Shown here: positions 10,564-23,277 of the stretch, in pieces | Layout of the letters: each line of letters starts with the position of its first letter | Numbering within the stretch: the stretch's first letter is position 1 | Assembly (NCBI GenBank): GCA_023614405.1 | Contig: CM042688.1 | Coordinates: 68,868,253 to 68,932,252 of the forward strand | Length of the DNA stretch: 64,000 bases | Direction of reading: 5' to 3' | From: Avena insularis | Lineage: Eukaryota > Streptophyta > Magnoliopsida > Poales > Poaceae | The notes under the pieces: model-generated | Told to the model about the DNA's origin: nothing | Database searches by the model: none | Seen by the model: the letters and a program-made list of their open reading frames with translations, nothing else | Position numbers and translations under genes: made by a program

Positions 10564-13500
10564 TGACTGCACCCACATTCGGTTGTCCTAGTAGAGGTAC
10601 GGTACGTTATCTGAAGCCTACGTGGATCGTGATCATGTCACGAGGAACGTAACCTATGGCGTGCAAGCACCACCGTCCTTATCTCATCGCGACCGTGTCC
10701 GGACCCTGAAAAAACCGACCGTGGCGTGATCAAGCATTCAAGCCGCTCCCCATATGCAACGGAACGGAGAACGCATTTCCGACCATGTAGCTAGCGCGCG
10801 ATGTGGCCACCCGGCAGCGGAGAGCAGGCACCCACACAGACCAGCGTTTGCGATAGTCGCTGTCGGGGATCACAATGGTGGTAGGCACACCACACGCTTG
10901 GTCACGGATGGACTGTGGACTTGCAGCCTTTCTTGACATTTCAATCGAATGACGAGTTATTTGAGCTGTCGATCTTGTCCTTTTTCTTGGTTCCCCGGTA
11001 GACAGTCCTCGCTTGCCGGCAGCTTAGAGCATCTCTAGGAGATACTATATATCTGGTCAAACTCGTAAAATTTACAATACGAGTCTAAAAAGATAAAAAA
11101 AGCCTTGAACTGATTCCATAAAAATGGTCAAAACCATAAAAAAATTGCAGCTCCCTCCATATCAGATCACGACCCAAGCGTACTACTACACCGTCTGAAA
11201 TGACTTATGTACTCGGTGTCATATTTGGGCAAAAGACCTTTTGACTCGTTTTTCGTTAGTGGAAGTTTGGACTCGTTAATCACGTTGATGATAACACTTG
11301 AGCCGGGTGTTCTGTCGTGATCGACATATATCTTGAGTTTCCTCGACTTCTGCTCCTGATGAATTCACTTTGGACTGCCCGGTTAATTGGCGAGCAGAGA
11401 GAGATTCCTTGTTAGGAACCGCACACGTACTGCAGAAATCGCCAACAAAATATTTTGCAAAATGCTAGATGGACTGGGGGCAATTAAGATCAGCATCGGG
11501 TTTTGCTGTAGATCATGGGCAGATCTAGAGTATAACCGAGCTGCTGGGGTAAGTATCTGTACAAGTGCCGGTACAAAGATTGACCCTAAGATGGACTGGA
11601 TGGCATGGCTTTGCGGAGTTAATGGCGTCACATGGCACCAAGAAAGTTAAGCCCGACTTTAATTGTGGCGCACCATGGTCACATGAAAGGAACTAATGAC
11701 CATGATTAGTTTACGAACAGTAACATGGGGGGCGGTGAAGGGAGCGCTACGATCCGATCGATCGCGAATTAAACAAGCAGGGGGTACCAGACTGTCTGTG
11801 TAGCAGGGGCAGACAAGTCAACAAGCCAAACAAAAAAAAACTAGCGGTAGCAGTGCATGCACCGTGACAACGAAACGGAAAAAGGAAAATCGTACTACTG
11901 TACTACTACTCTCCGTTGATTTACGTGGCTGGGTTTGACTGTGTCGACCGCGCCCGTGAAAGCCGAGCCTCCCTGTCCACGTCGTTTCTGTTTCTCTGTC
12001 TGAAAAAAACCGCTGGCTGTGGCTGGGTGGCTGCTTTTGCTGGCGATCGACGACGCGGTCGCGCTCGAGATCGCGTGCGTGGGCAAAAGTTCCGGCGGTT
12101 TCATGACCGAGAACGACTTCTTTTTTCCTTTGGTATCCGGCGAGACGTGTCGCCGTTTGTGATATGCGCGCGTATACTTGGCGACTAGTCAAACTAGTCA
12201 AGCTCGATCATTGGTATGCGCGGACGTGGTGTCTTAGTTAGTTAGTTAGCGCGACGTGTGTACAGAGCCAGACGTGGTGTGCCGTGTGCGTACACACACC
12301 ACTTCCATTCAAACCGTCGAGGAGCTGTTACGAAAAGCGTGAGCAATCTGCGAGCGAAGCAGTGCGCTGCTCGACTAGTCCACTCCGTTTCCTTGGATCT
12401 TTCTGCTTTCCGAGGCAGGCAGGCAGTCCAACACCCCAATCATGGATCCCTACGTGGAGTGCTGTGCGGGTGTTGGGATAAGACGGGTGGTGCGTGAGGC
12501 AACATGTCCATGGTCAAGTCCAACAAAGCTGCACAGCGTCTCTTCCTAGTTAACTGGGTAATCAGTAGTACAGTAGCAAAACTCTCACGCCTTCACAGCT
12601 CACGCCAAAGTCGCCGAGACAACGGAGCATCTGAGCTTCCCGCAAGTGTGTGTGCACGCACCAACCCCGGAACCGGGCTGCTGGCTGTCACGATCGTCCA
12701 ACGCAAACAAAGTCCGGACAAAAGACGAGACGACGGGTCAGTCCGTGGATCGGTGAGACGACCGCCGATCGAGTCGACCAACCATGACCGGTGGGTGCGC
12801 CGCACGACATGGCACCGCGCCGAAATGGCCCGGCAGCGACGACCAAGACGGAGCTACCTGCCATGTCCCCTGCTGCCGCGGCGCCTGAAGTGAAAACTGC
12901 TTCAGATCTCCCGCCCAACGCAGCTCCTGTGGCTGTGCAGATGCCCGGCGGGATGGGACCCCCCGAGCCGAGCGCCCCGTGACAAGATTCAGGGCTGGAT
13001 CACGGGCCACCCAAAGAAGCCAAGTACTCCTCCTGAGTAGTAGGATTAACGGGGAGGGGAGAAGAAAGACAAGGGCCCGCGCACGAACGGAGCAGATCGA
13101 TGCGCGGATGGCCGGATCCTTCCTTCCTCCCTTCGAAAAATTCTGCCCATCATCTAACAAAAACATCACTGTTTTCTGCTGTTGCCAACTGGGCTAGACT
13201 GTCCACCAAGTGGGCGCTAGCTCCCGAAGTCTTCTCGCACACTCAGCGCCACTGTACCATTTCAGCGCCGCTGTTTCCGTTTCACCCAATCCTCCCTTCC
13301 CTTCCTCGGAATAAACTACTCCCGGCGGTTTCAACACACATCTTGCTCGGTCACATGATGTCGTGATCTGGCGGCATGCGCGAGCTACCTAGCTAGCTGC
13401 TGAATGGACTGGGTCACACTGAAAAACATGGCCGGCCGGTACTCTGGCGCAGATGAGCTCTGTGTCAGCAGAATTTCTGAGCTTTTGCAGGGAACACTCC

Positions 13501-13619
13501 CGTCCCATGCTTATTTCTGTACTTCTACTCGTGTGATGTGAGCGTGCTAGAGACGAAGGCTTCTCTCAGGCATGTCTCAGAATGCTTGGATCGCAGGAGC
13601 GAATAGTACTGAATTTTGG
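10564..13619. other. Intergenic sequence; no gene recognised
   Basis: I find no convincing coding sequence. Open frames around 11900-13200 occur on both strands at once and lack motifs, as expected in GC-rich DNA. Bases 11031-11160 resemble the tip of a decayed TIR element (AGAGCATCTCTAGGAGATAC) but I found no matching end. Short GTTA repeats lie at 12233-12249. Confidence 0.55.
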
Positions 13620-14122
13620 ACAAGTATAGCTTCAGATTACTACTTGCACAAAATTACAAGGGTCGTATTTACGAGAGCAGTGACGGGACGACAAGTCGTC
13701 CGAGATCAGAAGGAATCAATCCGAACACAGCAACGGTAGAAAACACCAAATAATATGGAGTGACATCACATAGAAATCAGTAGAACATTGGGAAAGATCT
13801 GAATTCTAGCACAGCGAGTTTGGAATTAAGCTTACTTAATTGATTAATCGGTTGATTTGATCGGAGTTCAGGCGACCGAGCCCGGAATCTAAAGCTCGGA
13901 TTGAACATACAGTCCGTTGCTCGCTCGTGAACTCCAAAAAGGAACTCCCTTCTTCCTTTCAAGAAGGGAGCAAAAATTACAACAGCGGCAGCAGCACAGG
14001 CGAAGAACAACAGCAAACAAACTATAACTGCGAAAAACCAGCGATACTGGTGGTCGTCGTCGTCGTACGATTACTTCATGATAACCAAGAGGCGCGCGCA
14101 AAGCTGGAAGCTTCAAGTCAAG
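13620..14122 (-). other. Probable 3' UTR and downstream flank of the VQ gene
   Basis: This sequence follows the TGA of the minus-strand VQ gene. It has no coding motif. The poly(A) site cannot be placed reliably from sequence alone. Confidence 0.4.
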
Positions 14123-14836
14123 TCACTCGGCTGGCGCCGCGGTCGCGGATGCGGCCATCCTGGGAGAGCTGACTGGGAAGAGCGGGAGGAGCCGCGGCGG
14201 CTCGGCACCACGCGGCGAAGGGTGGAAGAAGAACCCTTTGTCGGCGATGGCCGCGCGCTCGGCGTCCCCTGAGGACGACGCCGGCGAGGGGTTGAAGGCG
14301 TCGCCGGTCAGCGGCGTGACCGGGCTGAGCTTGAGGGACGGGAAGTCCAGGACGCTCGGCGAAAGGATCTCCGGCGTGGCGCAGGCGGCCTTCCTGGGCG
14401 ACGGCGGCGCGCCCATTGCGAGCGGCGCGATCATCTTGAGGTTCTTCAGGCTGCTCCGCCGTTCGTACAGCTTGAACGACGGCTTCTTGGGCCGGCACGG
14501 CCCGTTCGCCGCCTGGTTACCGCCGGTTCCGGCGCTGCTGTTGCCTGCGGTGGCTGTCGCCGCGGCGTTCTTGGAGGACTGCTCGGAGCCGGTGAGCATC
14601 TGGACGACCTGCTTGAAGGAGGTGGTGTCGGCCTGGACGAAGGTCGTGGGGAAAGGGGTGGTCTCGATGGTGCGGGGTACGGGCCTGGGGGAGGGTGGAA
14701 GGTTGTGGTGCGGTTGGGCACGATGGTAAGGGTGAGACGGTGAGGTGGAAGACGACGACGTAGAGGAAGTGGAGGACGACGGGGAGTTGGGATCCTGCGG
14801 AGGCATGGGGAGGAACTGCTTGGTACACGGCTCCAT
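14123..14836 (-). CDS. VQ-motif protein, VQ4-like (MAP-kinase-substrate type)
   Basis: The 237-residue protein starts MEPCTKQFL and is intronless, as most VQ genes are. The VQ motif FKQVVQMLTG is at residues 74-83, inside TTFVQADTTSFKQVVQMLTG. Further blocks match the VQ4/VQ13 subgroup in order: FKLYERRSSLKNLKM, PEILSPSVLDFPSLKLSPVT, KGFFFHPSPR and RLLPLFPVSSPR. There are many Ser-Pro sites, fitting phosphorylation by MAP kinases as described for VQ4 (MVQ1). VQ proteins are nuclear cofactors that bind WRKY factors and tune defence or growth transcription. The frame stays open 115 codons upstream, but those residues are Lys/Arg-rich and unlike the family, so I place the start at 14836. TGA is at 14123-14125. 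Confidence 0.9.
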   Translation of the reverse strand: MEPCTKQFLPMPPQDPNSPSSSTSSTSSSSTSPSHPYHRAQPHHNLPPSPRPVPRTIETTPFPTTFVQADTTSFKQVVQMLTGSEQSSKNAAATATAGNSSAGTGGNQAANGPCRPKKPSFKLYERRSSLKNLKMIAPLAMGAPPSPRKAACATPEILSPSVLDFPSLKLSPVTPLTGDAFNPSPASSSGDAERAAIADKGFFFHPSPRGAEPPRLLPLFPVSSPRMAASATAAPAE

Positions 14837-15289
14837 TGAAGAGAAGCCTTGTGCCTTGCCTGCTGTGTGTGTGAGCCTCTGGAGGACGGGGAGAAGAGGA
14901 TTGGAAGGGAGGAAGAGGGTGGGGGAGGTTAAGAAGGGAGGAGGTAGGGAGTTAGAGATGCATTGTTGTTGGTGTGAATGAGACTTCGGATGGATGCTTT
15001 CTCTCTCACCCTCTGCAGGGTCCGTTTCTTCGGCTTTTGTGCCCTTTCTTGACGGGTTTTCTGCCCCAAATGTCCCTAGTCTTTTTCCTTGTTCTTTTAC
15101 TCGCCCTGTTAAACGGACAGTCTTTTTTGATCTCTCCGTTTGGGCGGTTGGACAGTCCCGGGACGATTTCTGGTCTGGCATGGCCGGTGCACCCTTTATT
15201 CGGTTCTGTTTTTTTTCCTAAACCAACCAAATTTAAATGAGACCAGGAGAGTACGAAAACAGGATATATGGTTCATACATGCACGCAAA

Positions 15290-15298
15290 CATAAATAG
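15290..15298 (-). promoter_or_regulatory. Possible TATA box for the VQ gene
   Basis: On the minus strand the sequence reads CTATTTATG, about 455 bases before the chosen ATG. It would imply a long 5' leader that includes the pyrimidine-rich stretch around 14990-15090. The assignment is weak and rests on one motif. Confidence 0.25.
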
Positions 15299-15429
15299 AG
15301 CAAGCAATCTATGCATCTCGCTCGTAGATCATCTTCCTCTTCTTCTCGAACCAACTCCGTTGAATTGGGTCCATGTCGGTGAGATCCGTAGTCATGATTC
15401 AATTTTCTTTCGCGAGTCGCTTTAGCTCT

Positions 15430-17133
15430 ACTTTCTCCTTCCTAGCACGGGTGTTAATCTCTTCTATCTCAAGACGTTTTGACTAGATTTCATAGTAGTT
15501 CTTCGCCGCATCTTCTCTCTCCTTGCGTCTCCTCTTTTCCCCTTATCGATGGACACCTCCTTCTCGACGATCAACCCTTTCAACGTCTCCTAGATAGCAA
15601 CTGACAAAGCCTCACGCTTGAGCTCTAGCTTGGATCTGTTCTTCTCTCTCGGCCTTTTGGTTGCTGGCCCTTCCTCGTCGATGATGATTCCGGCGCCTGT
15701 ACCCTTTGCACTTCCCGCATAGAGCTCTTTCCACTTCTCGCAATCTTTGAGCTTTGTCTAACAATGGCCCAATATGAAAGGTTTCTTCTCGTGGCGAGTC
15801 TTGAAGTGCTCCAATGCTTATCACACCTAAACCAACAAGTTCAAGTTCATGTTTGAATGCTATATAGACATGTAAAGCTCGTATGAATGAGAATATATAG
15901 ATATGGAGCAACATACCATGTCTCCAAATCCAATGCAGCTCATGGGCCCTTGACTTAACATGGTCATAAGAGGAACAAAACTTTGTGCATTGTTGGGAGA
16001 TGAATGCCCACCTCTTCGTAAGTGAGTTCTCGTTGCGATCACTCACAAACGGATGCTCGCCGAAATGTTTTTGCTCATGGAAGTACTTCCATATTCGGTT
16101 CCAAAATGCCCCACCCTTTTACTCTACATCGGTTATTAGATCTTGCCCAATTTCCATCCATGCCTCGCAAAGCATCTCGTCCTCGAGGGTTGTGTTCGAT
16201 CCGCTCCTTCGGCTACCGCCTTGTGTTTGCCAGACTAATTAGTCCCCAAACAAAGGCTCGTGGTTAATAGAGATACCATCTTCCTGGGTACCAAGGCTGG
16301 GATCCTGCAAGGGCGTGTCGTTGGATCATGTACACAGAGGAGAAAAGAACAAGGGAGAAGTTACCTGCGTCGGAGTTGGCGTTGGACTTGGGGGCGACGT
16401 TTCATCAAACAGCTTGTGAGGAGCAGGCATGTTGTCGGCAGGGATGCTCCTCCCGGTCTTTCTGCTCCATGAGGAGCCGCCGCCGACAGGTGTCGTGTTC
16501 AGGTCAAGGGCAAGCAAAGCCGGCGACGAGTCGCCGATGATATCTGCTCCCCCCCGTGATAGTCGCCGCTTTGACAGGAGGTGGTTTATTCGCAGACGTG
16601 GCCGAGCTCGCTGTGCCAGCGAAGGCAGATAGTTGCTGCTCCTTTATCATGAGCAAGGTGGTAGCCTGTGCAGCGAGGGCCTCGGCGTTGAACTTGGCCT
16701 GGATGGCCGCGACGAGCTCAAGGACGACGTCCTTTCATGCGCGGCTTGGGCATCGGCAATGCGCTTCCAGGCCTTCTCTTTACGGTCATCCCTCTTCCTC
16801 AACTCCTCCTTCCGTTGGTACTTCGTCAATTCTTTCTTCACTTAGACGATACTAGCGGCAACAACAGCTTTGTCGGCTGCTTTGGAAGGGCAAGTAGCGG
16901 CCGGCTGCGACAGATCAACGGCCGGTGGCGGTAGATCAGAGGCCTGAGCAGAGGCGGCCGGAGCAGCTCCTGGAGGCACGAACATGCCACGACTAGGAAG
17001 GGCAGGTGCCGGGGAGGGTGGTGGCGATGTGTCCATGGCAGTGTGTGCTAGGGATTGGTGGTGAGAGTGGTGGAGACTGGTGCCAATGGGTCTCTGGCTA
17101 GAGGGGTCGGGAAGGACACCACACAGACGCATG
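15430..17133 (-). pseudogene. Decayed Harbinger-associated SANT/Myb-like (ORF2-type) gene
   Basis: The 5' part (17133 to about 16326) starts after MDTSPPPSPAPALPSRGMFV, a Pro/Ala-rich leader, and includes SSWSRKTGRSIPADNM and a Lys/Glu-rich piece (KKELTKYQRKEELRKRDDRK). The 3' part (16046-15612) has SLTKRWAFISQQCTKFCS followed by a KPFILGHC-like block and KRPRGRT in shifted frames. That order resembles the trihelix/SANT proteins that accompany PIF/Harbinger transposases in grasses, often labelled NAM-associated or GST T3-like. Multiple stops and frameshifts break it, so it is a relic. No transposase frame or clear terminal repeats were found. Confidence 0.5.
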
Positions 17134-17977
17134 AGCTATCCGTGTCCCCCGCAAACCGAGCTCAATTTTCGGCTTGATTTGTGCCAAAATGGATGGGCCC
17201 GGGGATAGCTCTCGATTTGCGGGTGCGCGTTGGGCCGTGGCTTCGGTCTGGAAGGATAGGATCAGACCCGCAAAGTCCGTTTGTGGAGGCCGTTGGAGTT
17301 GGCCTTAGAGCATCTTTACTCGTCCCCAATATGGCATCCGGCGCGGACTTTTTTTTGCATGTCTGGGGGTGCCAGATAGATGAAATATTTGGGAGGGCGC
17401 TGCCTACCAGCCGTGCCCCCATACAAAATTACGAACATTTCAAATAACTCTAAAATTCGTGCAAATATGAAATTACTGACGATTTCATAGGCAGTTCAAA
17501 CATGTTTACAAAATTTAAACAAACAAGAAAAAACATACTACTAGCCACAGCCACGCCCGCCCAGGCCAAGACGACGGTAGATCGCCGCCGCATATCGTCC
17601 TCATCACTAGGCTCCTGCTTCGGCAGCGGCATGGTGCTGCAGCCCTGACCCAGATCGCCACCGCCACCGCTCCAGCCCAAGAGGCCACCCTATCATCGCC
17701 CTCCATGTCGATGAACAGGCTGAGGCGGCGTGCGCGCTCGGCCTGCTAGCGTCGTTACTCTGCTGCGGACCAAGCCTCGGCAAACTTGTCTATTGCTGGT
17801 GGCACAGTCTCGAAGGATACACACTGGCCCGGAAACTCCTCCAGGTCCTCCTAGATCTTCAGCTAGAGAGCGGTTGCCTTATACTCCGGCGACAACGTCC
17901 ACTCCTTCTTCACCTGACATTTGAGCCTACTGAGGTGGAGGCGGCCATGGAGAGGGGAAGGAGCACAACGGTCCCTG
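17134..17977. mobile_element. Probable remnants of short TIR elements; no gene
   Basis: Around 17290-17320 the sequence GTTGGAGTTGGCCTTAGAGC resembles the tip of small grass TIR elements. The following 17320-17560 has AT-rich inner sequence, then GC-rich DNA with broken minus-strand frames. I could not define both ends, so this is only a description of texture. Confidence 0.3.
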
Positions 17978-19109
17978 ATGTGACACCCCCGAGATCAGGG
18001 CTAGGCAAATTCCAGACCCCCGTGTGAAATAAGCCTAACCTAGACCTCAAGATCTTACAGTGAAATAATCGGTAACATTACAAGGCTTAAGATATCTTAT
18101 AGGTAAAGTAACACACCTTTGTAGAGTGTAATAATTGTAACATGTTACTTCCTGCTCCGGGAAGGAGCTACAAACGGGGCAAGAAAGGAACTCCATGAAG
18201 TTCTGGTAAACGTGTGAAGGTTGACGGACATAACTTTTTAAAATAAAAGTAATCTTTGAAGAAATGTTTACGAAAACCTGCATAACCTACGACATTTGGT
18301 TTGTGGTTATAGTTAGTGCATCAAACAATCCTTTTTAGTGAACTTGCTGAGTACGCTCGTACTCAATCGTACCTTCTTAACCCTTGCTAGATCTCAGAGC
18401 AATCAATGTTGAGCTCAAGAGGAGAGCTACTTTCAAGAGTTGAAGATCTCCAGTGGGGGTCAATGAAGTCGACGACTACATCAGCAACAATAATAGAGAA
18501 GCTAAAGAGTAGAGTATAGATAAATCCCTAGGTACTAGGACCTACTTCTGTAGAGCATTGTTATAGAAGCAATTGTAAGCCATAGATATATATTAATATT
18601 AGTATTATGTCTAGAATAGACTAAGTTGTTATTTGTGGTTTTCTTTTATGTATTCTTTTTCTCACTATTTTGAGGAATGTTTTCTGGATCTTTTGTAAAG
18701 ATTTGAGTTATAATCTATAGTCATGTCTTGGACCCACGATGTTTTCTGTTGTACCACTCTAAGGGATATAATACTAGTGGAACGGTGTTTCATTGGTGTT
18801 ATGTCAACGACTATAGTGTATTACATCATGAAATGGTATGCTGGGTGACCGCAGCTGGTACAGAACAAACACTTTGACCTTAGGATTAAAACCCCTTTCA
18901 GGAGATCTGTAGGTTGGATAGTGACTACGGGAAACCATCTTATCTAAACCATGTGTTCTTATAACTTGTGATGGATATACACTTGAGGATAACCTTGTCA
19001 CATTTAAGTAGGATATCTTGTTTATCTATCTTAGGAATAGTTGCTTATCTATCCTTCTTTAGTGAAAGTATTACTTTGGCGTCTTTCTAGGTAGGTATAA
19101 CACCATTTA
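17978..19109. mobile_element. AT-rich LTR-like remnant, left part (host of copia A)
   Basis: It begins near TGTGACACCCCCGAGATC, a typical opening of Triticeae gypsy LTRs. It also contains LTR-like text such as CAGTGGGGGTCAATGAAG and GCTGGGTGACCGCAGCTGGT. There is no coding frame. Copia A is inserted at its right edge with duplication of ATTTA, so 27387 onward is the continuation. Family is unknown. Confidence 0.35.
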
Positions 19110-20726
19110 TGTTGGGTCCGCAGCATAGAAAACAAAAATTTCCTACGATGAGGACTATAGGCCAAGATCTATCTACTAGATACAGAGCAACGGGTGGACA
19201 TACATCCATGGAGAACTTACCCTCGAAGACAACGAGTTTTGTTAACGAGTAGGAACTTGTGGTTGATATAGTCGTACGCTTGACGATCTCAAGATCGTGT
19301 GGAAGTCCGAGCGCCGCAATTCAGCAGCGCATCCGTCCTCGCACACACGTTCAAGCCACCGGACAACCTCCACCTCCTCGCTCCAGCGAATCAGCGGAAG
19401 CAGCAACTCCTTCCAGACGCAAGGCCACCGAGAACATGTATCTCGCTAATCCGAGACCATGGGGGAATATCTAGAGGGGGAGAGAGATCCTTCACGAGGA
19501 GGTGTTGTTTGTGAGAGGGGAGAGGGGGGATTTATATAGGAGGAGGAGACCCTCCTCCCATAGCAGCGATGAGGGGGGGACTCCTCCCCTCCTTCATTCA
19601 TGTGGTGAACCTCCACTCACATAAACATGGCCTCCACCCAAAATCCCACTCACATGTATTTAATTTCCACCAAATCAAATGCAACTCTCAATTAATAAAA
19701 CTCTTTTATTTATTTTATTCAGAATTTTGTTAATTACTTTAATTAACAAACATTCACATAAAACCCCTTGCAACATTTCAATATCACATGCAGAACCACT
19801 TTCTACAATTTCACCCGAAACAATTCCGGTTTCTATCGAAACATTTCCTGCACTTTGCAAACCTTTTATGCGAACATATGTGCTCCTAAATGGTGTCAAG
19901 CAACCCTTAAGTGTGTCACCTACGGTTCACGAATAATGCAGACATGATTGAGACTCCTCTCGGATCAATAATCGAAGCGGGACACGAGATCCATACTGAC
20001 TCCTGCATATTCAATGATGACTTCTGTGATCATGAGAACCTTTAACGTCAGCAATTTAATCCCTTTGTCTCATGATATAATACATGTCCGAGATTTGATC
20101 ATCGGTATACAAATACCTAGTTTGATCTTGCACGACATGCACTCTTTTCTTGTTCTTGATATAACATTCTAGTGATCACATCACTTGCTTGCAAGCTATC
20201 TTAATGTGATATCACCGAGGGCCTAGAGTATATCTATCCGCCATCGGATTGACAAATTCCACTCTTGATCCATGAGCCTCAACATAACACCTTCATAATT
20301 GAACCCACCTTTATGGTCACCCTGTTATGGTGTGACGTTTGATGTTATCAAGATACTCTTCCGGTGTTAGCAATTAACATGATCTCATGGTCTAAGGACT
20401 AAGACTACTTTGTATGATGTTATAGCAATATAAACATAATGACTTGATCGTAATGCTATACTTGATGAATGTTCATCACATCATTTCACAAATGTTGTGA
20501 CCTTGTTATTAACAACATCCAATGTCCATGATCGAAACTTTGATCATCTTGTTAATCAACAAGCTAGTCTATAAGAGAGGCATAACTAGGAACCCTTTTG
20601 TTTATTAAACACACATGTATTGATGTTTACTATCAATACAATTATAGAATGCAAAATAAAAATATATCATATACAATGAGTACATAATAACAACTATATT
20701 ATTGACTCTCGGGCATATTTCCTTGA
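19110..20726 (-). repeat. Copia A 3' LTR
   Basis: A long terminal repeat of 1,617 bp, matching 25740-27381. On the plus strand it starts TGTTGGGTCCGCAGC and ends CATATTTCCTTGA, where the inner terminal CA has become GA. Next to it, TCTCCCACTTGC is the complement of a purine-rich tract used to prime plus-strand DNA. Confidence 0.92.
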
Positions 20727-20989
20727 TCTCCCACTTGCACTAGAGACAATAATCTAGTTTATATAGTGATAAATTTAACACCCATGGAGTTACGTGTTGA
20801 TCATGTTTTGCCCTAGGGAGTACTTTAGTCAACGGATCTGCTACATTCAGGTCCGTGTGCACTTTACAAATCTTTATATCTCCATCCTTGACATGCTTTC
20901 ATGAATGGAGTGAAACCGCGCTTAATATGGTTGGAATTCTTGTGATACCTTGGTTCCTTGTCGTTTTATATATCTCCATTTTTGTCACA

Positions 20990-21385
20990 TTAGATAACCA
21001 TTGGGTCCAACGCACTAGGAACCACACCTAGTTCCGTTATGAACTCCTTCATCCAAACTGCCTTTCTGCGACAACTCAAGAACATATTCCGCCTCACGTT
21101 GATCCAGCCACCACAGTTGTTTGGAGCTCCTCCAACTAACTTCTTTCTGCTCAAGAGAAATACGTATCCGGATTGAGACTTAGAGTCATCCGGATCAGTG
21201 TCAAAGCTAGCATCAACATAACACTTAGCGACTAGCTCTTCTTCACCTCCGTATACAAGAAACATATCCTTAGTTCTTCTCAAGTACTTAAGGATATTCT
21301 TGACCGCTATCCAAAGGTTCCAAACTGGATCAGATTGGTACCTACTAGTCAAACTAATAGCATGTGCCACATCCGTCTTGTACAT
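20990..21385 (-). pseudogene. Copia A RNase H domain, broken
   Basis: The fragment contains KNILKYLRRTKDMFLVYGG, then KCYVDASFDTDPDDSKSQSG and YVFLLSRKKL, the copia RNase H block near the end of pol. The beginning of the domain is cut by a stop, and the middle seems to have lost bases around GGAPNNCGGWINVRRN. It cannot encode a working enzyme as it stands. Confidence 0.85.
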
Positions 21386-21429
21386 AGCATGGCATACATT
21401 ATAGAGCCTATGGCTGAGGCATAGGGATC

Positions 21430-22382
21430 TTATCCATTATCTCTCTTCTTCCGCCGTGGCGGACTTTGAGTCTTACTCAATGTCTTGCCTTGCAACATAG
21501 GTAAGTACCCCTTCTTACTTCCGTCCATATTAAACTTCTTTAATATCTTATCAAGGTATGTACTCTGCAATATCCCAATTAGGCGTCTTGATCTATCTCT
21601 ATAGATTTTAATGCCTAATATATATGACGCTTCACCAAGGTCCTTCATCGAAAATTTGCTGTTTAGATAACTTTTAACACTGTTTAAAAGATCTATATCA
21701 TTTCCAATCAATAATATGTCATCCACATATAATATCAGAAATGCCACATTGCTCCCACTCACTTTCTTGTAAATACAAGCCTCTCCATAAGTTTGGACAA
21801 ATCCAAACTCTTTGATCACCTCATCAAAGCGGAGATGCCAACTCCGGGATGCTTGCTTCAGTCCATAGATGGATCGATGAAGTTTGCACACCTTATCAGC
21901 ATCCTTAGGAATGACAAAACCCTTAGGTTGTATCATATACAACTCTTCTTCAATATTACCATTGAGGAACGCAGTTTTGACATCCATCTACCATATTTCA
22001 TAATCAAAATATGCGCAATTGCTAACATAATCCTAACCGACTTAAGCATCGCTACGGGAGAGAATGTCTCATCGTAGTCAACTCCTTGAATTTGTCGAAA
22101 CCCCTTTGCGACAAGTCGAGCCTTATAGATGGTTACATTACCATCAGCATCAGTTTTTCTTTTGAAAATCCATTTATTCTCAACGGCCTTTCGATCGTGA
22201 GGTAAGTCCACCAAGGTCCAAACCTGGTTTTCGTACATGGATTCCATCTCGGATTTCATGGCTTCTAGCCATTTGTTGGAATCAAGGCTCATCATCGCTT
22301 CTTCATACGTCAGGTCATCTATTTCATCAATCATGAAATTCATAACAGGATTGCCATACTGATTCGGGAGTCGACGTGTCAC
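21430..22382 (-). pseudogene. Copia A reverse transcriptase, frameshifted
   Basis: Two overlapping frames make up the domain. The first (22382-21933) has KWLEAMKSEMESMYENQVW and YKARLVAKGFRQIQGVDYDE. The second (21987-21430) has MDVKTAFLNGNIEEELYM, SIYGLKQASRSWHLRFDEV and the catalytic LYVDDILLIGND. The frame changes near 22000 because bases are missing next to LAIA. This is classic Ty1/copia RVT_2. Confidence 0.93.
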
Positions 22383-22585
22383 GCTTGACTGCGAGGTTCG
22401 GTAGTGTCCTCTTTCGGAGTTTCATGATCAATATCATTAGCTCTCTCTTCATTAGGTGAAGTCAACTCAAACAACTTCCGGTGCGCTACGCGCCATTTCA
22501 GGAAGAGAAGGTTCAATAACCTCTTGAGTTCTACCTTCCGACTACTCACACCTTTCGAGAAACTCCTTCTCAAGAAAGGATCCAT

Positions 22586-23277
22586 TCTGGCAACAAAGAC
22601 CTTGCCCTCGGATCTGTGATAGAAGGTATACCCAATCGTTTCCTTAGGGTATCCTATGAAGACGCATTTTCCGCTTTGGGTTCGAGTTTATCTGGTTGAA
22701 GTTTCTTCACATAAACATCGCATCCCCAAACTTTAAGAAATGATGCTTAGGTTTGTTTCCAAACCATAATTCATACGGTGTATTTTCAACGGATTTAGAT
22801 GGTGCCCTATTTAAAGTGAATGCAGCGTTTCGGCATAACCCCAAAATGATGGCAAGTCGATCAGAGACATCATAGATCGAACCATATCCAATAAAGTACG
22901 ATTTATGTTCGACACACCATTACGTTGTGGTGTTCCGCAGCGTGAGTTGTGAAACTATTCCACGTCTTTCATATGTGCTAAACTCAGTAACTAAGATACT
23001 CTCCTCCACGGTCGGGACCACGAAATTTGATCTTTACATTACGATGATTTTCCACTTCATTCTGAAATTCTTTGAACTTTTCAAAGGTTTCAGACTTATG
23101 TTTCATCAAATAGATATACCCGTATCTACTCAAATCATCCGTGAAAGTAACAAAATAACAATATCCACCTCGCGCCGACACACTCATTAGTCCACACACA
23201 TCAGTATGTATGATTTCCAATAAATCTGTCGCCCGTTCCATTGAACTGGAAAACGGCGTTCTAGTCATCTTGCCCAT
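22586..23277 (-). pseudogene. Copia A integrase, broken
   Basis: The frame at 23277-22984 shows LLEIIHTDVCG with the first catalytic Asp, FTDDLSRYGYIYLMKHKSE, and PDRGGEY with the second Asp. The remainder toward 22586 continues in other frames with pieces of the conserved NRAPSKSV and YELWFGNKPK blocks. Stops and shifts disable it. Confidence 0.85.

Noticed and set aside
12504..12893. Plus-strand frame of 129 codons starting MSMVKSNKAAQRLF
   Set aside because: It overlaps open frames on both strands, has no motif, and has irregular composition. It is more likely chance in GC-rich intergenic DNA.
14238..14729. Plus-strand frame of 163 codons opposite the VQ gene
   Set aside because: It lies entirely within the well-supported VQ coding sequence and has no family features.
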